Shown here one piece after another: positions 17,979-26,367 of a stretch of DNA of 64,000 bases. Source of the DNA: Palaeococcus ferrophilus DSM 13482. Lineage in GTDB: Archaea > Methanobacteriota_B > Thermococci > Thermococcales > Thermococcaceae. Position 1 is the first letter of the stretch; every line of letters starts with the position of its first letter. The notes beneath the pieces were generated by a model, which saw only the letters and a program-made list of their open reading frames with translations, ran no database searches and had not been told where the DNA came from. The stretch is from NCBI RefSeq assembly GCF_000966265.1, contig NZ_LANF01000010.1, forward strand, positions 64,001 to 128,000, read 5' to 3'. The position numbers and the translations under genes are program-made.

Positions 17979-18032
17979 CCATATAAACGTTTCCTCTTGC
18001 GGTTCAGGAAATCTCTCACTTTTGTGAGTACG
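17979..18032 (-). promoter_or_regulatory. Promoter-like repeat, copy 2 (before 17073-17960)
   Basis: Minus-strand GTACTC, AGAGATTT and GCAAGAGGAAACGTTTATATGGTGT form the likely BRE/TATA promoter of the secreted-protein gene at 17073-17960. The arrangement is matched by copy 1 at 16951-17004. Just outside it, at 18051-18082, lies an 8-bp inverted repeat CTCCCAAT/ATTGGGAG with a 16-nt loop, which may be a terminator-like structure after the tRNA-binding protein gene. Confidence 0.45.
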
Positions 18033-18120
18033 AATTCATCGAGGGTCATTCTCCCAATGAGGTGAGGGGCCAGAATTGGGAGGAGCAGTCGGATTAATAT
18101 GCTCATCAAAAAAGAAAGGG

Positions 18121-18846
18121 TCACCCCTTCAAAAACGCCTCAACCAGGTTCCTCGTCTCGTTGAAGGCCTCGAGGGGAACTCCCTTCGGCAGGCCGCCGA
18201 TTTCGCCCTTGACGTCCTTGAGGACACCCTCTCCAGCGCCGAGGAACATGCCCTCACTCACGATCCCCCGGAAGTTAGCCGGCGGAAGTAATGCCACGGC
18301 AACGCGGTTGCCCTCCTTGACCGTTAGGTCATTTGTGACGACGGTTATCGCCCTGTCGCCGATGTTGACGTTCGTAACGAGAAGCCTGTCCGCGTTCGGG
18401 TGCTTTCCGACGCTCATGACCTCCCCGACCTTGATGTCCACCGCTATGACCGGGTCGTTTATCTTCCCGAGGGCGAGCCTTTTCTCCAGCCCAAGTATCG
18501 TGTTGAGGAAGAAGCGGACCTTCGCAACGGCCTCCTCGACCTTCTCGCGCTCGCCCCTATCCGCTAAACTAAGGAACTTGTGGTGCCAGTCCTCGCCGCC
18601 TAAGGCCTCTATTATGCCCTTCGCCTTCTCCTTCAAGGCTCCCATCTGGGGGGTTTTGACGAGCTCCGCCGGATCGAGGTAGGAGTAGCGCATGGCCTGA
18701 ACTTCCGGTATCATCTCCTTGGCGAGCTGGATTGCTTTCTTCTTGTCCCACTTACCCTTGAACTTGGCCCCCTCAATGCTCTTGAGGAAGTACTCGACGG
18801 CTTTCTCGGCCACCATAAGCCTGTAATCCTTACTCGTGTCCCACAT
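18121..18846 (-). CDS. tRNA-binding (EMAP/Trbp-like OB-fold) domain protein
   Basis: 241 residues. The C-terminal ~110 residues are a tRNA-binding OB-fold of the kind found in MetRS C-termini, Trbp111 and Arc1p: [28 protein letters not shown], then the signature SEGMFLGAG. The N-terminal ~120 residues are helical and not recognised. It probably presents tRNA to a synthetase or other partner. I take the ATG at 18846, 10 nt after AGGAGG; a TTG lies three codons upstream. It overlaps the upstream helical-repeat gene by 17 bp, making a three-gene operon with that gene and the zinc protein. Confidence 0.85.
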   Translation of the reverse strand: MWDTSKDYRLMVAEKAVEYFLKSIEGAKFKGKWDKKKAIQLAKEMIPEVQAMRYSYLDPAELVKTPQMGALKEKAKGIIEALGGEDWHHKFLSLADRGEREKVEEAVAKVRFFLNTILGLEKRLALGKINDPVIAVDIKVGEVMSVGKHPNADRLLVTNVNIGDRAITVVTNDLTVKEGNRVAVALLPPANFRGIVSEGMFLGAGEGVLKDVKGEIGGLPKGVPLEAFNETRNLVEAFLKG

Positions 18847-19897
18847 CTCCTTCAAGCCTCCTTAGGGTCTCTTCCCTCAACCTATCGTTTGAAATGCCCA
18901 GTGCTATGTTTAAAGCCTTACCCCTCTCCCCGCGCCTCGCCAGGGCGAGCGCGATATCCTTGAGGAGGAGGGAAGCCTCGTCCCTATCCTCCATCGCCCC
19001 CGCCAGCACGAGGGCTTCATCCAAGAGGCCGATTTTTATGAACTTCTTGGCGCTGCTCATGAGCTCGGTGTCGGCCGGTTTTATCTTCTCCCGCAGGATG
19101 GCATCGAAGGCATCGGAGATGAGGCTCATCGCAAGGTCTTTCCTGTCGTGTATGACGAGCCAGTATGCTATCTCGAGGAGCGCCGCTATCCTCTCCTCAT
19201 CCGTGAGGTACTTCACCAGCGCTATTGCCCGCTCCATGTCCCCCGTTTCAAGGGCCTTAACCACCGCGAGCGTCCTCTCCTCCGTGGCTTCGTTAACGAT
19301 TCTTATCTTGGCGTCCATCTCGGCCGCACGCAGGGGCAGCGAGAGGGAGTTGTATATCTCCTTCGCGAGCCAGTAGAACTCCGTCGCGGAACTCTCGGAG
19401 AGGTAATCGCCCGTCTCGACGAGCAAGTCCGCGAGCTCCTTGAGCTTTTGAATGCCCATGGAGTAGGGTAGCTTTAAACTCCTTAACGTCTCCAGCGCAA
19501 TGTTGAAGTAATAGATTGCATCCTCCGCAAGCCCCATTCTCGCCATGTAACTGGCCACGCGCGCAAGGGCCTCGCTCCTCCAGAGCGGGTCGTCTATATC
19601 CTTGGCCTCCTTGATGGCGCCCCTCATGTACCTCTCCGACTCATCGGCACCCGCTACCCAGAGGGAGTGCGCGAGGCACGCCATACCCTCCGCCCTCTCG
19701 GGCCCCTCGAAGTCACCCAGAAGAGAGTGTATCTCGTCCATTATCGCCGGGTACTCCGTGAAGGCCGGACCCAGCTCTTCTATAATGTAGCAAAGCATAT
19801 TGAACCTTTCCTTTTTGTCCTCGAGGGAGAGCACCAGCTCTATTGCCCCCTCGACCTTCCCCTCGCGGATGAGGGCCCTGATATTGTCGAGCATCAT
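18830..19897 (-). CDS. Helical-repeat (TPR-like) protein
   Basis: About 355 residues built from repeated helix-turn-helix units with Ala/Gly/Leu at small-residue positions: [68 protein letters not shown]. This is the look of TPR or related alpha-solenoids, which mediate protein contacts. Start choice: the ATGATG at 19892-19897 overlaps the TGA of the upstream gene and follows GGTGAAGGGGAG; the longer frame to 19921 would need a GTG inside that gene. Coupled to the zinc-protein and tRNA-binding genes. Partner unknown. Confidence 0.75.
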   Translation of the reverse strand: MMLDNIRALIREGKVEGAIELVLSLEDKKERFNMLCYIIEELGPAFTEYPAIMDEIHSLLGDFEGPERAEGMACLAHSLWVAGADESERYMRGAIKEAKDIDDPLWRSEALARVASYMARMGLAEDAIYYFNIALETLRSLKLPYSMGIQKLKELADLLVETGDYLSESSATEFYWLAKEIYNSLSLPLRAAEMDAKIRIVNEATEERTLAVVKALETGDMERAIALVKYLTDEERIAALLEIAYWLVIHDRKDLAMSLISDAFDAILREKIKPADTELMSSAKKFIKIGLLDEALVLAGAMEDRDEASLLLKDIALALARRGERGKALNIALGISNDRLREETLRRLEGDVGHE

Positions 19898-20223
19898 CTC
19901 CCCTTCACCCTCTTGTCCCACTCCTCGAGCATCGTGTCGAGGGCGAGCAGGTTGGTGAGCTTCAGCCTCACGCGTGAGTTCTCGTAGTCGATCCCGCCCT
20001 TGAAGTCGTTGAGAAGCTCAAAAACCTTGAGTGCCTCCTTCTCCGGGAGGGAACGCCCGTAGAATTCCTCACCGCAGTGCGGACATTTGAACACGAAGTC
20101 TTCAAAAACGGACATGAAGCGCTCCCTGCTCGTCAGCAGCTCCCTGAAGTCCTCCCTCGAAAGCATCTGCTCGATTAGCTCCTCCCATTTAAGCGCCTCA
20201 CCACAGATAGGACACCTCGCCAT
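19894..20223 (-). CDS. Small zinc-ribbon-like protein
   Basis: 109 residues with two Cys pairs, CPICG (residues 4-8) and CPHCG (about 47-51), consistent with one zinc bound across a ribbon. The intervening and C-terminal parts are helical. No family assignment beyond zinc-binding is possible. Its stop TGA overlaps the ATGATG of the helical-repeat gene, so it heads the operon that ends in the tRNA-binding protein. ATG at 20223 follows GGGGTGATAAG. Confidence 0.75.
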   Translation of the reverse strand: MARCPICGEALKWEELIEQMLSREDFRELLTSRERFMSVFEDFVFKCPHCGEEFYGRSLPEKEALKVFELLNDFKGGIDYENSRVRLKLTNLLALDTMLEEWDKRVKGR

Positions 20224-20283
20224 CTTATCACCCCTTGAGAAGAGTTCTGCATCAGGACAATATAAGGTTTGGCCTCGGGGCCC

Positions 20284-21258
20284 CTACTCCACTCCCCTGA
20301 GGAACCTCTCAAGTTCCCCCACAAGAAGCTCCATAGCCTTATCGAGGTTCTCCCTGCCGTTTGCACCGGCGGCACCGGCGTGCCCCCCTCCCGAGCCGTC
20401 TATGATGGGCCCAACCTTCTCCATGAGCTTTCCGAGGTGGAGGCCCTTCTTGACGAGCTGATCCTTGGCCCGGGCCGAAATCCTTACCCCTTTCTTCTCA
20501 CTCCCCACCACGGCAACGTCCGCCCCGAGCTGGAGGAACACCTTGCACGCCAGGGACTCGTAGGCAGAGACCCTGGAGTATGCAATTATGAACCGCCCCA
20601 CCTTCTTCAGCTCCATGCGCTGGCAGGCCTTGAGAATGGCCATCCTCTTCGACTGGTCAACGTTCTCATCGCTGACTGGAGCAACGAGGGCCTGTATCTC
20701 CCCTATAGAGATTTCAAAACGGCGCAGTATTTTCGAAAGAATCTCAAAGGTATCGGCGTTGGCGAAGCGGAAGCTGGCTGTATCGGTTACTATCCCCGCG
20801 AGAATGGCCCTCGCGGCGGTCTCATCATAGAAACCAGCGTACTCAAGAAATTCCCACACTATCTCCGCCGTTGAGCTCCGGGATGGGTCAACGAGCCGTA
20901 TATCGGCCCTTATCGGTCTCTCCTTCTCGGCGTGGTGGTCAATGAGGATGACTGGCCTATCGGGGGGAATCTCCACGGGCTCGAGCTGTTCCATGGAGGA
21001 TGTATCGAAGATTACCACCACGTCCTCCTCAACGGCGGGGTTTACTTCAGCGCTTTTGAACTCGAGGAGCCTTTTCGCGTAGGAGGAGACGCTCTGGGCC
21101 ACCCCTATGCGGTTCTCTATTCCGAGAGAATCCAAATAGCGCGAGAACGCTATGGCGGAGCCGAGGGAGTCAGGATCAGCGTTGTGGTGGCAGAGCAGGA
21201 GGAAGGACTTCTCCCTTGAGGCCTCAATGAAGCGTTTGAGCCTGAGTTTTCCCCTCAT
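20284..21258 (-). CDS. DHH family phosphoesterase (NrnA/RecJ-like)
   Basis: 324 residues of the DHH-DHHA1 phosphoesterase family, metal-dependent enzymes that degrade nanoRNA, cyclic or linear dinucleotides or 5'-phosphorylated single strands. Metal-binding motifs are CHHNADPDSLGSA (about 23-35), VVIFDTSS (about 84-91), the DHH box VILIDHHAEKE (about 106-116) and the DHHA1 glycine motif SGGGHAGAAGANG (about 297-309). The exact substrate (oligoribonuclease or pAp phosphatase) cannot be decided. It overlaps the stop of the upstream HEPN gene (ATGA), so it may be co-expressed with that module. Confidence 0.9.
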   Translation of the reverse strand: MRGKLRLKRFIEASREKSFLLLCHHNADPDSLGSAIAFSRYLDSLGIENRIGVAQSVSSYAKRLLEFKSAEVNPAVEEDVVVIFDTSSMEQLEPVEIPPDRPVILIDHHAEKERPIRADIRLVDPSRSSTAEIVWEFLEYAGFYDETAARAILAGIVTDTASFRFANADTFEILSKILRRFEISIGEIQALVAPVSDENVDQSKRMAILKACQRMELKKVGRFIIAYSRVSAYESLACKVFLQLGADVAVVGSEKKGVRISARAKDQLVKKGLHLGKLMEKVGPIIDGSGGGHAGAAGANGRENLDKAMELLVGELERFLRGVE

Positions 21259-21641
21259 TTCAGCTCCTCCAGGGCTTTTTCCACTCTTTCCACGAACCTC
21301 CTGGCCTCTTTGACTATCTCCTCAGCTTCTTCAGGGGTGGGTCTGAACGTTGAGTCATAGTCTGCCCGCTCTCTCAGGCTCTCGGCTAGGGCGAGGGCTT
21401 TGGCGTAGTATGCCTCGACCACCCCCTTCTTTACGAATTCGAGACCAAATTTTGCTATAACCCCTCGATGACTTTTTGCAACAATTCCTTTAGACCTGAG
21501 GAGCGCGCTGGCGGCATAAAACATAGCGTAATATGCCCTGCTCATTGAGTCACGGTAAAGACCGTTTTCAAGAAGCAGTTCCGCCGAACTGAGGGATTCG
21601 TGGGCATGCTCCAGGAGGAGGAACACTTCTTCACTGACCAA
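21255..21641 (-). CDS. HEPN-domain protein, partner of a nucleotidyltransferase
   Basis: 128 residues; a classic HEPN domain (Pfam HEPN) with SRAYYAMFYAASALL (about 34-48) and the C-terminal RERADYD motif. Unlike HepT at 9613-10023 it lacks an obvious Rx4-6H ribonuclease motif, so it may serve as a non-catalytic substrate-binding partner. It begins at a TTG (or an internal GTG at 21626) overlapping the stop of the nucleotidyltransferase gene by 11 bp, and its stop overlaps the DHH gene start. Toxin-antitoxin function is possible but not established for this subclass. Confidence 0.82.
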   Translation of the reverse strand: MVSEEVFLLLEHAHESLSSAELLLENGLYRDSMSRAYYAMFYAASALLRSKGIVAKSHRGVIAKFGLEFVKKGVVEAYYAKALALAESLRERADYDSTFRPTPEEAEEIVKEARRFVERVEKALEELK

Positions 21642-21954
21642 GTGAGACTCCCTCCCTGCGGATGTTGGTATAGAACGCGGTGTTTATGTCCTTCATAAGC
21701 TCGAACTCCTCAACGCTCACGACTTTGGCAGAGATATAGGCACCCTGTTTCAGGAGATACTCCACCACCAGGTCGGAGACCCTCTTTTGAATCTCCCAGG
21801 GATCAGTGTCAACGACGATGAGAATGTCTATATCACTGTCGCCTCTATAATCCCCCCGGGCCACAGAACCGAAGAGTATGATATCCCTAACCACATCTCC
21901 AAGGGAGTTCCTAACGTCCTCTGCAAACTTCTCCGCCATTGTACGATAGTCCAT
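21631..21954 (-). CDS. Minimal nucleotidyltransferase (MNT) of an MNT-HEPN pair
   Basis: 107 residues with the minimal nucleotidyltransferase signature GSVARGDYRGDSDIDILIV (about 29-47), including both Asp of SDIDI. The third acidic residue is probably in the following SAKVV strand region. Start ATG at 21954 lies behind GGTGGGAGG; a GTG three codons earlier is less likely. It is the first gene of the MNT-HEPN-DHH run and is separated by 27 bp from the DUF3194 gene. Confidence 0.85.
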   Translation of the reverse strand: MDYRTMAEKFAEDVRNSLGDVVRDIILFGSVARGDYRGDSDIDILIVVDTDPWEIQKRVSDLVVEYLLKQGAYISAKVVSVEEFELMKDINTAFYTNIRREGVSLGQ

Positions 21955-21990
21955 GCCTCCCACCGTCGTAATTTATCTTTGTTTTGTGAT

Positions 21991-22293
21991 TTAATCTTTT
22001 CCAGCGATCTCCCTGAGTCTCTTCTCGACGGCCGCGTAAGCCTCCTCGAGGGCCTCGTCAACGAGCCTCTCTACATCCACCCTCACGAAGACCGGAACCT
22101 CAACGTAGGCCTCAACCTCGAGGTCAAGGGTCTCATTGCGGTTTATCCTCGCGGTCACCTCAATGTCCTTAACGTCGCTCCTGTGGAGGACGGAGAACAC
22201 TTTTTTCAAAACGACCCCCTGGGCAAGCTCTCCAATCTCGATAAGCTGCTCCTCCGACAGCTCCGGAAGGCCCATGTGAATAACACGTTTCAT
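21991..22293 (-). CDS. DUF3194 family protein
   Basis: 100 residues: two amphipathic N-terminal helices, then a beta region (VTARINRNETLDLEVEAYVEVPVFVRVDV) and a C-terminal helix. This matches the archaeal DUF3194 family, which is commonly encoded next to prefoldin beta; that holds here, with 28 bp between the genes. Function is not known. The position suggests a role linked to protein folding or the translation superoperon. Confidence 0.8.
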   Translation of the reverse strand: MKRVIHMGLPELSEEQLIEIGELAQGVVLKKVFSVLHRSDVKDIEVTARINRNETLDLEVEAYVEVPVFVRVDVERLVDEALEEAYAAVEKRLREIAGKD

Positions 22294-22321
22294 GGTCTCA
22301 CCCGAAAGAAAAAGAGAACGT

Positions 22322-22672
22322 TCAGCCGGCGACTCCCCTAAGGACGCCCTGTATCTTCTGGGTGAGCTCTTTGAGGGTCTCGTTGAGCTTCTGCTCCTGC
22401 CTCTCGAGGGCCCTGAGGCGAACTTCGAGGGTCTCTATCTTTTCCTTGAGTTCCTCCACCGCCTTCGCCTTCTCCGTTCTCACGATGAGGGTTCCAACGG
22501 TCTTGTAGACCGGGGTCTCCTCCTCGACCTTCTCGATCTCCTCAAGGGCATTCTTAGCGTCGTTTAAATCGAGCTGAACCTTCTGCTTCTGCTGAACAAC
22601 GAGCTGAAGCTGCTGCTGGTAGCTCTCAAGCTGCCCCAACATCTGCTGAACCTGAGGGGGAATGTTCTGCAT
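22322..22672 (-). CDS. pfdB: Prefoldin subunit beta
   Basis: 116 residues forming the long helical hairpin of prefoldin beta: an N-terminal coiled coil very rich in Gln (QQMLGQLESYQQQLQLVVQQ), a beta turn (TPVYKTVGTLIV) and a C-terminal coiled coil. Six such chains (two alpha, four beta) form the archaeal jellyfish-shaped chaperone that hands unfolded proteins to the thermosome. Start at the ATG behind GGAGGTG; the longer TTG start is not needed. It sits between Pcc1 and DUF3194, as in other archaeal versions of the exosome superoperon. Confidence 0.95.
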   Translation of the reverse strand: MQNIPPQVQQMLGQLESYQQQLQLVVQQKQKVQLDLNDAKNALEEIEKVEEETPVYKTVGTLIVRTEKAKAVEELKEKIETLEVRLRALERQEQKLNETLKELTQKIQGVLRGVAG

Positions 22673-22746
22673 GGCCAACACCTCCGTAATCGCAATACCG
22701 GGTTAGAATAGGGCGGAGAGTTTAAGAAAGTTGTGGACGAGAAAAG

Positions 22747-22992
22747 CTAAATCTCGAAGGAGTCCATAGCCACCTTTATCCACCTCAGGTAGGAGTTGAG
22801 TGTTCCCCTGAGGGCGGAGTTGTCGGCGGCGGTGAACTCGATGACGACCTTCCTCCCCTCCTGCCTGAACTCTATTCTGCTCCTCCTGTAGGGCACGCTC
22901 TCGTGCTCCAGTTTTACGCTTTCGTAAACCACCCTCGCCACTTCCTCGTTTGGAAACTCAATCTCTATGATGCCCCTGATGGGTTCACTCAT
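22747..22992 (-). CDS. pcc1: KEOPS complex subunit Pcc1
   Basis: 81 residues of the Pcc1/CTAG family: IIEIEFPNEEVARVVYESVKLEH, then IEFRQEGRKVVIEFTAADNSALRGTLNSYLRWI. Pcc1 is the dimerisation subunit of KEOPS (Pcc1-Kae1-Bud32-Cgi121), which adds threonylcarbamoyl to A37 of ANN-decoding tRNAs. The ATG at 22992 overlaps the TGA of the Kef-type antiporter gene (ATGAGTGA), so I prefer it to a start 15 nt further up. Confidence 0.92.
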   Translation of the reverse strand: MSEPIRGIIEIEFPNEEVARVVYESVKLEHESVPYRRSRIEFRQEGRKVVIEFTAADNSALRGTLNSYLRWIKVAMDSFEI

Positions 22993-24145
22993 CTTCCCCA
23001 CCCCCAATGTGACTCAGTACCAACCCCACGCTGGCTGAGACGAATATGCCAAGTATGCTCGCGAGCGAAGCAAGCGCGTACATGTGCTCGCTTAGAACTC
23101 CATAGGAGTAACCCAACTCACCGACGAGCAGGCCGAGCACTCCAAAGCTCGCTATCCCTGCACCCCTGGTTAAGGAGACCTTCAGGTCCTTTTCCCATAC
23201 GAGCACGGTTGTGAGGAGAATCCTGACGATGTATATAACCACAAAGAAGTAAACAACATCTAGGGAGAACTCCGTCTCAAAGTTTATGCCCCTCCAGGCG
23301 AAGAATATGGGGGCAAATATGCCGTAGGTAACGCCGGATATTATCGTGTGCACCCTCTCGAACTGCTTAGTTCCCATGAGGTCGCTGTGGAGCATCAAAC
23401 CAACGAGGAACGCCCCAATACTGAAGTGGAGGCCGAGCTCTTCACTGATGAGGGCCAAAGAAGTTGCCAGAATCATCACCATGCCGAATACCGCTTCATC
23501 GCTCTTCAGCCTGCGGAGCTTCGTTGTTATCAAAACCCTGTGCTTTATCCCGATGGCGTAGTTTATCCCGAGGACTACGGTAAGGAAGAGGGCATCCTTC
23601 AGGAGCTCCAGGCCCAGCTCCACATAGCTCAGGTGGTGGAGCTCGAAGTTTATGAGGAGGTAGAGGATGACGAGGGCCCCCACCTCGCTTATCACCGCAT
23701 AGGAGAGGGCAACGTGGAGGAAATCCCGGCCGAAGAACCTCGTGAGGCGGAGCACTATGGGAGCCGAGGCCACGGCAAGTATTGACGCCACTATGAAGTT
23801 GTCAGTCTCCACACGATAGTCCGTGAAGGGGAGCGTGAGGAAGAACATCGCGAGTAGGGTGATGGTGTAGATAGGAAAGCTCTTCCTCCCTCCTATACGC
23901 ACCTCCTCAGGAGTGAGCTCAAGGCCCGCGTACATCATGAGGAAGAACACCCCAAGCTCGGCCAGGAGGCTCAAATCTTCACGGGGCAGGTCGTTGAGGA
24001 CAACTCCAAGCACGAGGCCCGCCGAGATTTCCCCAAGGAATCCGGGATAACCCAAGCGCTCGGAAACCTCGGCCAGGAGGCGCGCAACGGCGATTATAAT
24101 GAAGACGTAACCGATAACGTCAAAAGCCAAGCGGCATCCCCACAT
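22985..24145 (-). CDS. Cation:proton antiporter, CPA2/Kef type
   Basis: 386-residue membrane protein with about 12 hydrophobic helices and no C-terminal RCK domain. Family blocks are GFLGEISAGLVLGVVL (about 35-50), LAELGVFFLMMYAGLEL (about 60-77), the unwound-helix region with SEVGALVILY (about 153-162) and HFSIGAFLVGLMLHSD. It exchanges Na+ or K+ for H+ across the cytoplasmic membrane. TATA TTTAAACCC about 20 bp before the ATG predicts a nearly leaderless transcript, so this is likely the first gene of the antiporter-Pcc1-prefoldin transcription unit. Confidence 0.88.
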   Translation of the reverse strand: MWGCRLAFDVIGYVFIIIAVARLLAEVSERLGYPGFLGEISAGLVLGVVLNDLPREDLSLLAELGVFFLMMYAGLELTPEEVRIGGRKSFPIYTITLLAMFFLTLPFTDYRVETDNFIVASILAVASAPIVLRLTRFFGRDFLHVALSYAVISEVGALVILYLLINFELHHLSYVELGLELLKDALFLTVVLGINYAIGIKHRVLITTKLRRLKSDEAVFGMVMILATSLALISEELGLHFSIGAFLVGLMLHSDLMGTKQFERVHTIISGVTYGIFAPIFFAWRGINFETEFSLDVVYFFVVIYIVRILLTTVLVWEKDLKVSLTRGAGIASFGVLGLLVGELGYSYGVLSEHMYALASLASILGIFVSASVGLVLSHIGGGEDE

Positions 24146-24214
24146 ATTGTAGTGCCCAGGGTTTAAATGCTTTGAGATGGCAAGCTATTTTAGGATGGGC
24201 AGGGAGTGGAGGAT

Positions 24215-24622
24215 ATGAGGCACTACGAGCTCATAAAGGTTAAGGAAGATGGAAAGGTGGAGATCCCGCTCGAGTTCGCCTACGAGCTCGGGCTCGTCAA
24301 AGGAGCCTACTTCCTGGTAGAGGTTGACACCGACCTCAAGGAGGCCCACATGGAGAGGATAGCCCTCCCGGGGAAGAGACTGGTCGAGGTTGAACTCGTT
24401 GTGGAGGACAGGCCCGGGGTTCTGGCCAAGGTCAGTGGGCTCTTTGGAAAGCACGGGATAAACATCCTCTTCAACGAGAGCGAGGAGCTGGGCGAGCTGG
24501 GTCTCGCTGCCATAGTGGCCATCGTGGACGTCAGCGGAAGCAGGGTTTCACTTGAGGAGCTTGAAAAGGCCCTTAAGGGGCTGGAGGAGGTCAGGGAGCT
24601 AACCCTGAGAGAGGTGGAGTAG
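24215..24622 (+). CDS. ACT-domain protein
   Basis: 135 residues. The C-terminal half is an ACT regulatory domain (VELVVEDRPGVLAKVSGLFGKHGINIL, about 58-84), the fold that binds amino acids. The N-terminal ~50 residues (KVKEDGKVEIPLEFAYELGLVKGAYF) look like a SpoVT/AbrB-type swapped-hairpin element. It may be an amino-acid-responsive regulator; this is inference. Start ATG at 24215 behind GTGGAGGAT. Its last 24 bp overlap the 3' end of the convergent mrpD-like gene. Confidence 0.8.
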   Translation: MRHYELIKVKEDGKVEIPLEFAYELGLVKGAYFLVEVDTDLKEAHMERIALPGKRLVEVELVVEDRPGVLAKVSGLFGKHGINILFNESEELGELGLAAIVAIVDVSGSRVSLEELEKALKGLEEVRELTLREVE

Positions 24623-26086
24623 GAGGAGCAGAAATAGGGCGAAGAGGGCCGCGCCAGTGTTCACCTCCTCCGGTACTATTTCCTCTTTTTGAAGCTTTAA
24701 CCTAAACACACCGCTTGTTTTGAGGAGCAGAAAGAGCAAGACCCCTCCGGCGAGGAGGTAAGCATCCATAACCTTTGGAGAGCCTCCGAGCGAGACTCCA
24801 GCGAGGAGTGCCGCGAGCGCCATCATGGAGGACGGAAGGGCCAGCGCGCCGCTCCTCTCTCCTCCACCCCTCATGAGATGGTAGTTGAGCTTTGTGAAGG
24901 AAGCGAGCGTCCCCAGACCGGCGAGGTAGAACAGTTCCCTACCATGGGGAAGCGCCTTCAGGAGGGCTGCCTTCGCCGGAGAGCCGACGAAGGGCCATAT
25001 CCCCCCTATCGCGAGGCTCAGCATCAGGACCGAGGTCATCAGGAGGGGGTCGCCCCTGTAGGAGAGCTTCTCAAGTTCTCTCGTCCTGGCTTTGTCCACC
25101 ATAGCCCCGGCGGATAGGAAGAGGCCGCCCTTGAAGAGCATGTGGGCGAAGGCGTAATAGACAACCCCCTGCGGGTTGAGCGTGGCTATCCCGAGGAGGA
25201 CGTAGCCCATCTGGGAAACCGTCGAATAAGCTAAAAAGCGCTTTATGTCTCTCTCCAGCAGCATCATCACAACCCCAAAAAACATCGAGGAGAACGCTAA
25301 AACGAGAAAGGTCGTTTTGAGGTTTTCCGGAAGCGGCAGGTAGAGCGAGAGGAGGAGCATCCCGTAGGCTGGGGCCTTGACAACAGCACCAGAAAGGAGC
25401 GCCGAGACCGGGGAGGGGGCGTTGGCGTGTGCATCGGGAAGCCACGTGTGGAGGGGGAAGATACCGGCCTTGAGGAGGAGAGAGGTGAAGGCCACTGCGA
25501 CGGCAGCCCTTATTTCCGCTGCGGGCGAAGCCTGGGAAATCAGCTCAAGGTTCAAATAGCCCGTCTTAAGGTAGATGACGCCTATCGAAAATACGAAGAA
25601 GTAGGAAGCGAGGAGGGAGAGCATGAGGTACTTGTATGCCGCCCTGGTTGCCCTTCTCTCTCCGGAGAAGCCCACCAATGCGAAGGAAGACACCGAGGCT
25701 ATCTCCATGAAGATGTATAAGTTGAAGAGGTCCCTGCTTATAAACGCTCCAAGGAGGCCCGCATGGACCAGGAGTAGCAGGACGAGGGCCTTTACTTCCT
25801 TTTTGAAGTAGTTAATGGAGTACAGGGAAACGGCGGAGAAGAGGATAAGCTCGCCGAGCACGAGGAGGGAGTTGTAAGCGTCGAGAGCTACTTCTATGCC
25901 GCCAATCTTCGGCCAGCCGCCCACAACCTCGCTCCCACTCCCAGTGAGTAGGTAGGCCAGCCACGGGAGCAGTGAGCCGGCCAGAAAAGGGTACTTAGCG
26001 TACTTTTTCATTCTAACGGGGATTGTTAGGGCAGTGAGGAAGGCAAAGAGCAATGGGATTGCAACAAGAACGGCTATCAAGTCCAC
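24599..26086 (-). CDS. Mrp/Mbh-type antiporter subunit D (NuoN/MbhH-like)
   Basis: 495-residue, ~14-helix membrane protein of the proton-pumping complex I/Mrp D family. Visible are the discontinuous-helix Lys/Glu region (EIASVSSFALVGFSG), the HTWLPDAHANAPSPVSALLSG signature (about 220-240) that holds the pump lysine/histidine residues, and YSTVSQMGYVLLGIATL. It is the only large antiporter-like subunit in the cluster; there is no full-length MrpA. It is the last gene of an eight-gene operon in the order E-F-G-A'-A''/B'-B-C-D, the order of mbhA-H in Thermococcales. Confidence 0.92.
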   Translation of the reverse strand: MDLIAVLVAIPLLFAFLTALTIPVRMKKYAKYPFLAGSLLPWLAYLLTGSGSEVVGGWPKIGGIEVALDAYNSLLVLGELILFSAVSLYSINYFKKEVKALVLLLLVHAGLLGAFISRDLFNLYIFMEIASVSSFALVGFSGERRATRAAYKYLMLSLLASYFFVFSIGVIYLKTGYLNLELISQASPAAEIRAAVAVAFTSLLLKAGIFPLHTWLPDAHANAPSPVSALLSGAVVKAPAYGMLLLSLYLPLPENLKTTFLVLAFSSMFFGVVMMLLERDIKRFLAYSTVSQMGYVLLGIATLNPQGVVYYAFAHMLFKGGLFLSAGAMVDKARTRELEKLSYRGDPLLMTSVLMLSLAIGGIWPFVGSPAKAALLKALPHGRELFYLAGLGTLASFTKLNYHLMRGGGERSGALALPSSMMALAALLAGVSLGGSPKVMDAYLLAGGVLLFLLLKTSGVFRLKLQKEEIVPEEVNTGAALFALFLLLLLHLSQG

Positions 26087-26367
26087 TCCCCTCCATTGCG
26101 CAGTATCATCGCCAGGGCCAGCGCGGTTATGGCAACATCCACAACGAGCGTTGTCAGCATGAGCGTCGCCGGGAGGGGGTCAACCGGGTTGGAGGGCATT
26201 ATGGGGAAGCTCCCTCCCTCCACGTAGCCTGCCCCTATGAAGAACAGTATCAGGCCGAGGGAGATTACGTTGATTGAGAGCACCTGCTTTATCGGGTTCT
26301 CCTTCGATATCAGGCCGTAGAGGCCGATGAGCATCACGATTATTCCAGCTGTTTCGGCGTTAATCAC
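26077..26367 (-). CDS. Mrp/Mbh-type antiporter subunit C (NuoK-like)
   Basis: About 96 residues, three transmembrane helices, homologous to NuoK/MrpC: TAGIIVMLIGLYGLISKENPIKQVLSINVISLGLILFFIG, with the conserved Asn-Pro loop and final DVAITALALAMIL, which holds an intramembrane acidic residue. I favour the GTG at 26367, spaced 8 nt after GAGGTG, over the longer frame to 26400. The start overlaps the 3' end of the MnhB gene, and the 3' end overlaps subunit D. Confidence 0.9.
   Translation of the reverse strand: MINAETAGIIVMLIGLYGLISKENPIKQVLSINVISLGLILFFIGAGYVEGGSFPIMPSNPVDPLPATLMLTTLVVDVAITALALAMILRNGGEWT

Noticed and set aside
17949-18106. A 53-codon minus-strand frame from ATG 18106 with a hydrophobic start and basic end
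   Set aside because: No ribosome-binding site, and it covers the promoter repeat and inverted repeat of the next gene; coding cannot be distinguished from chance.
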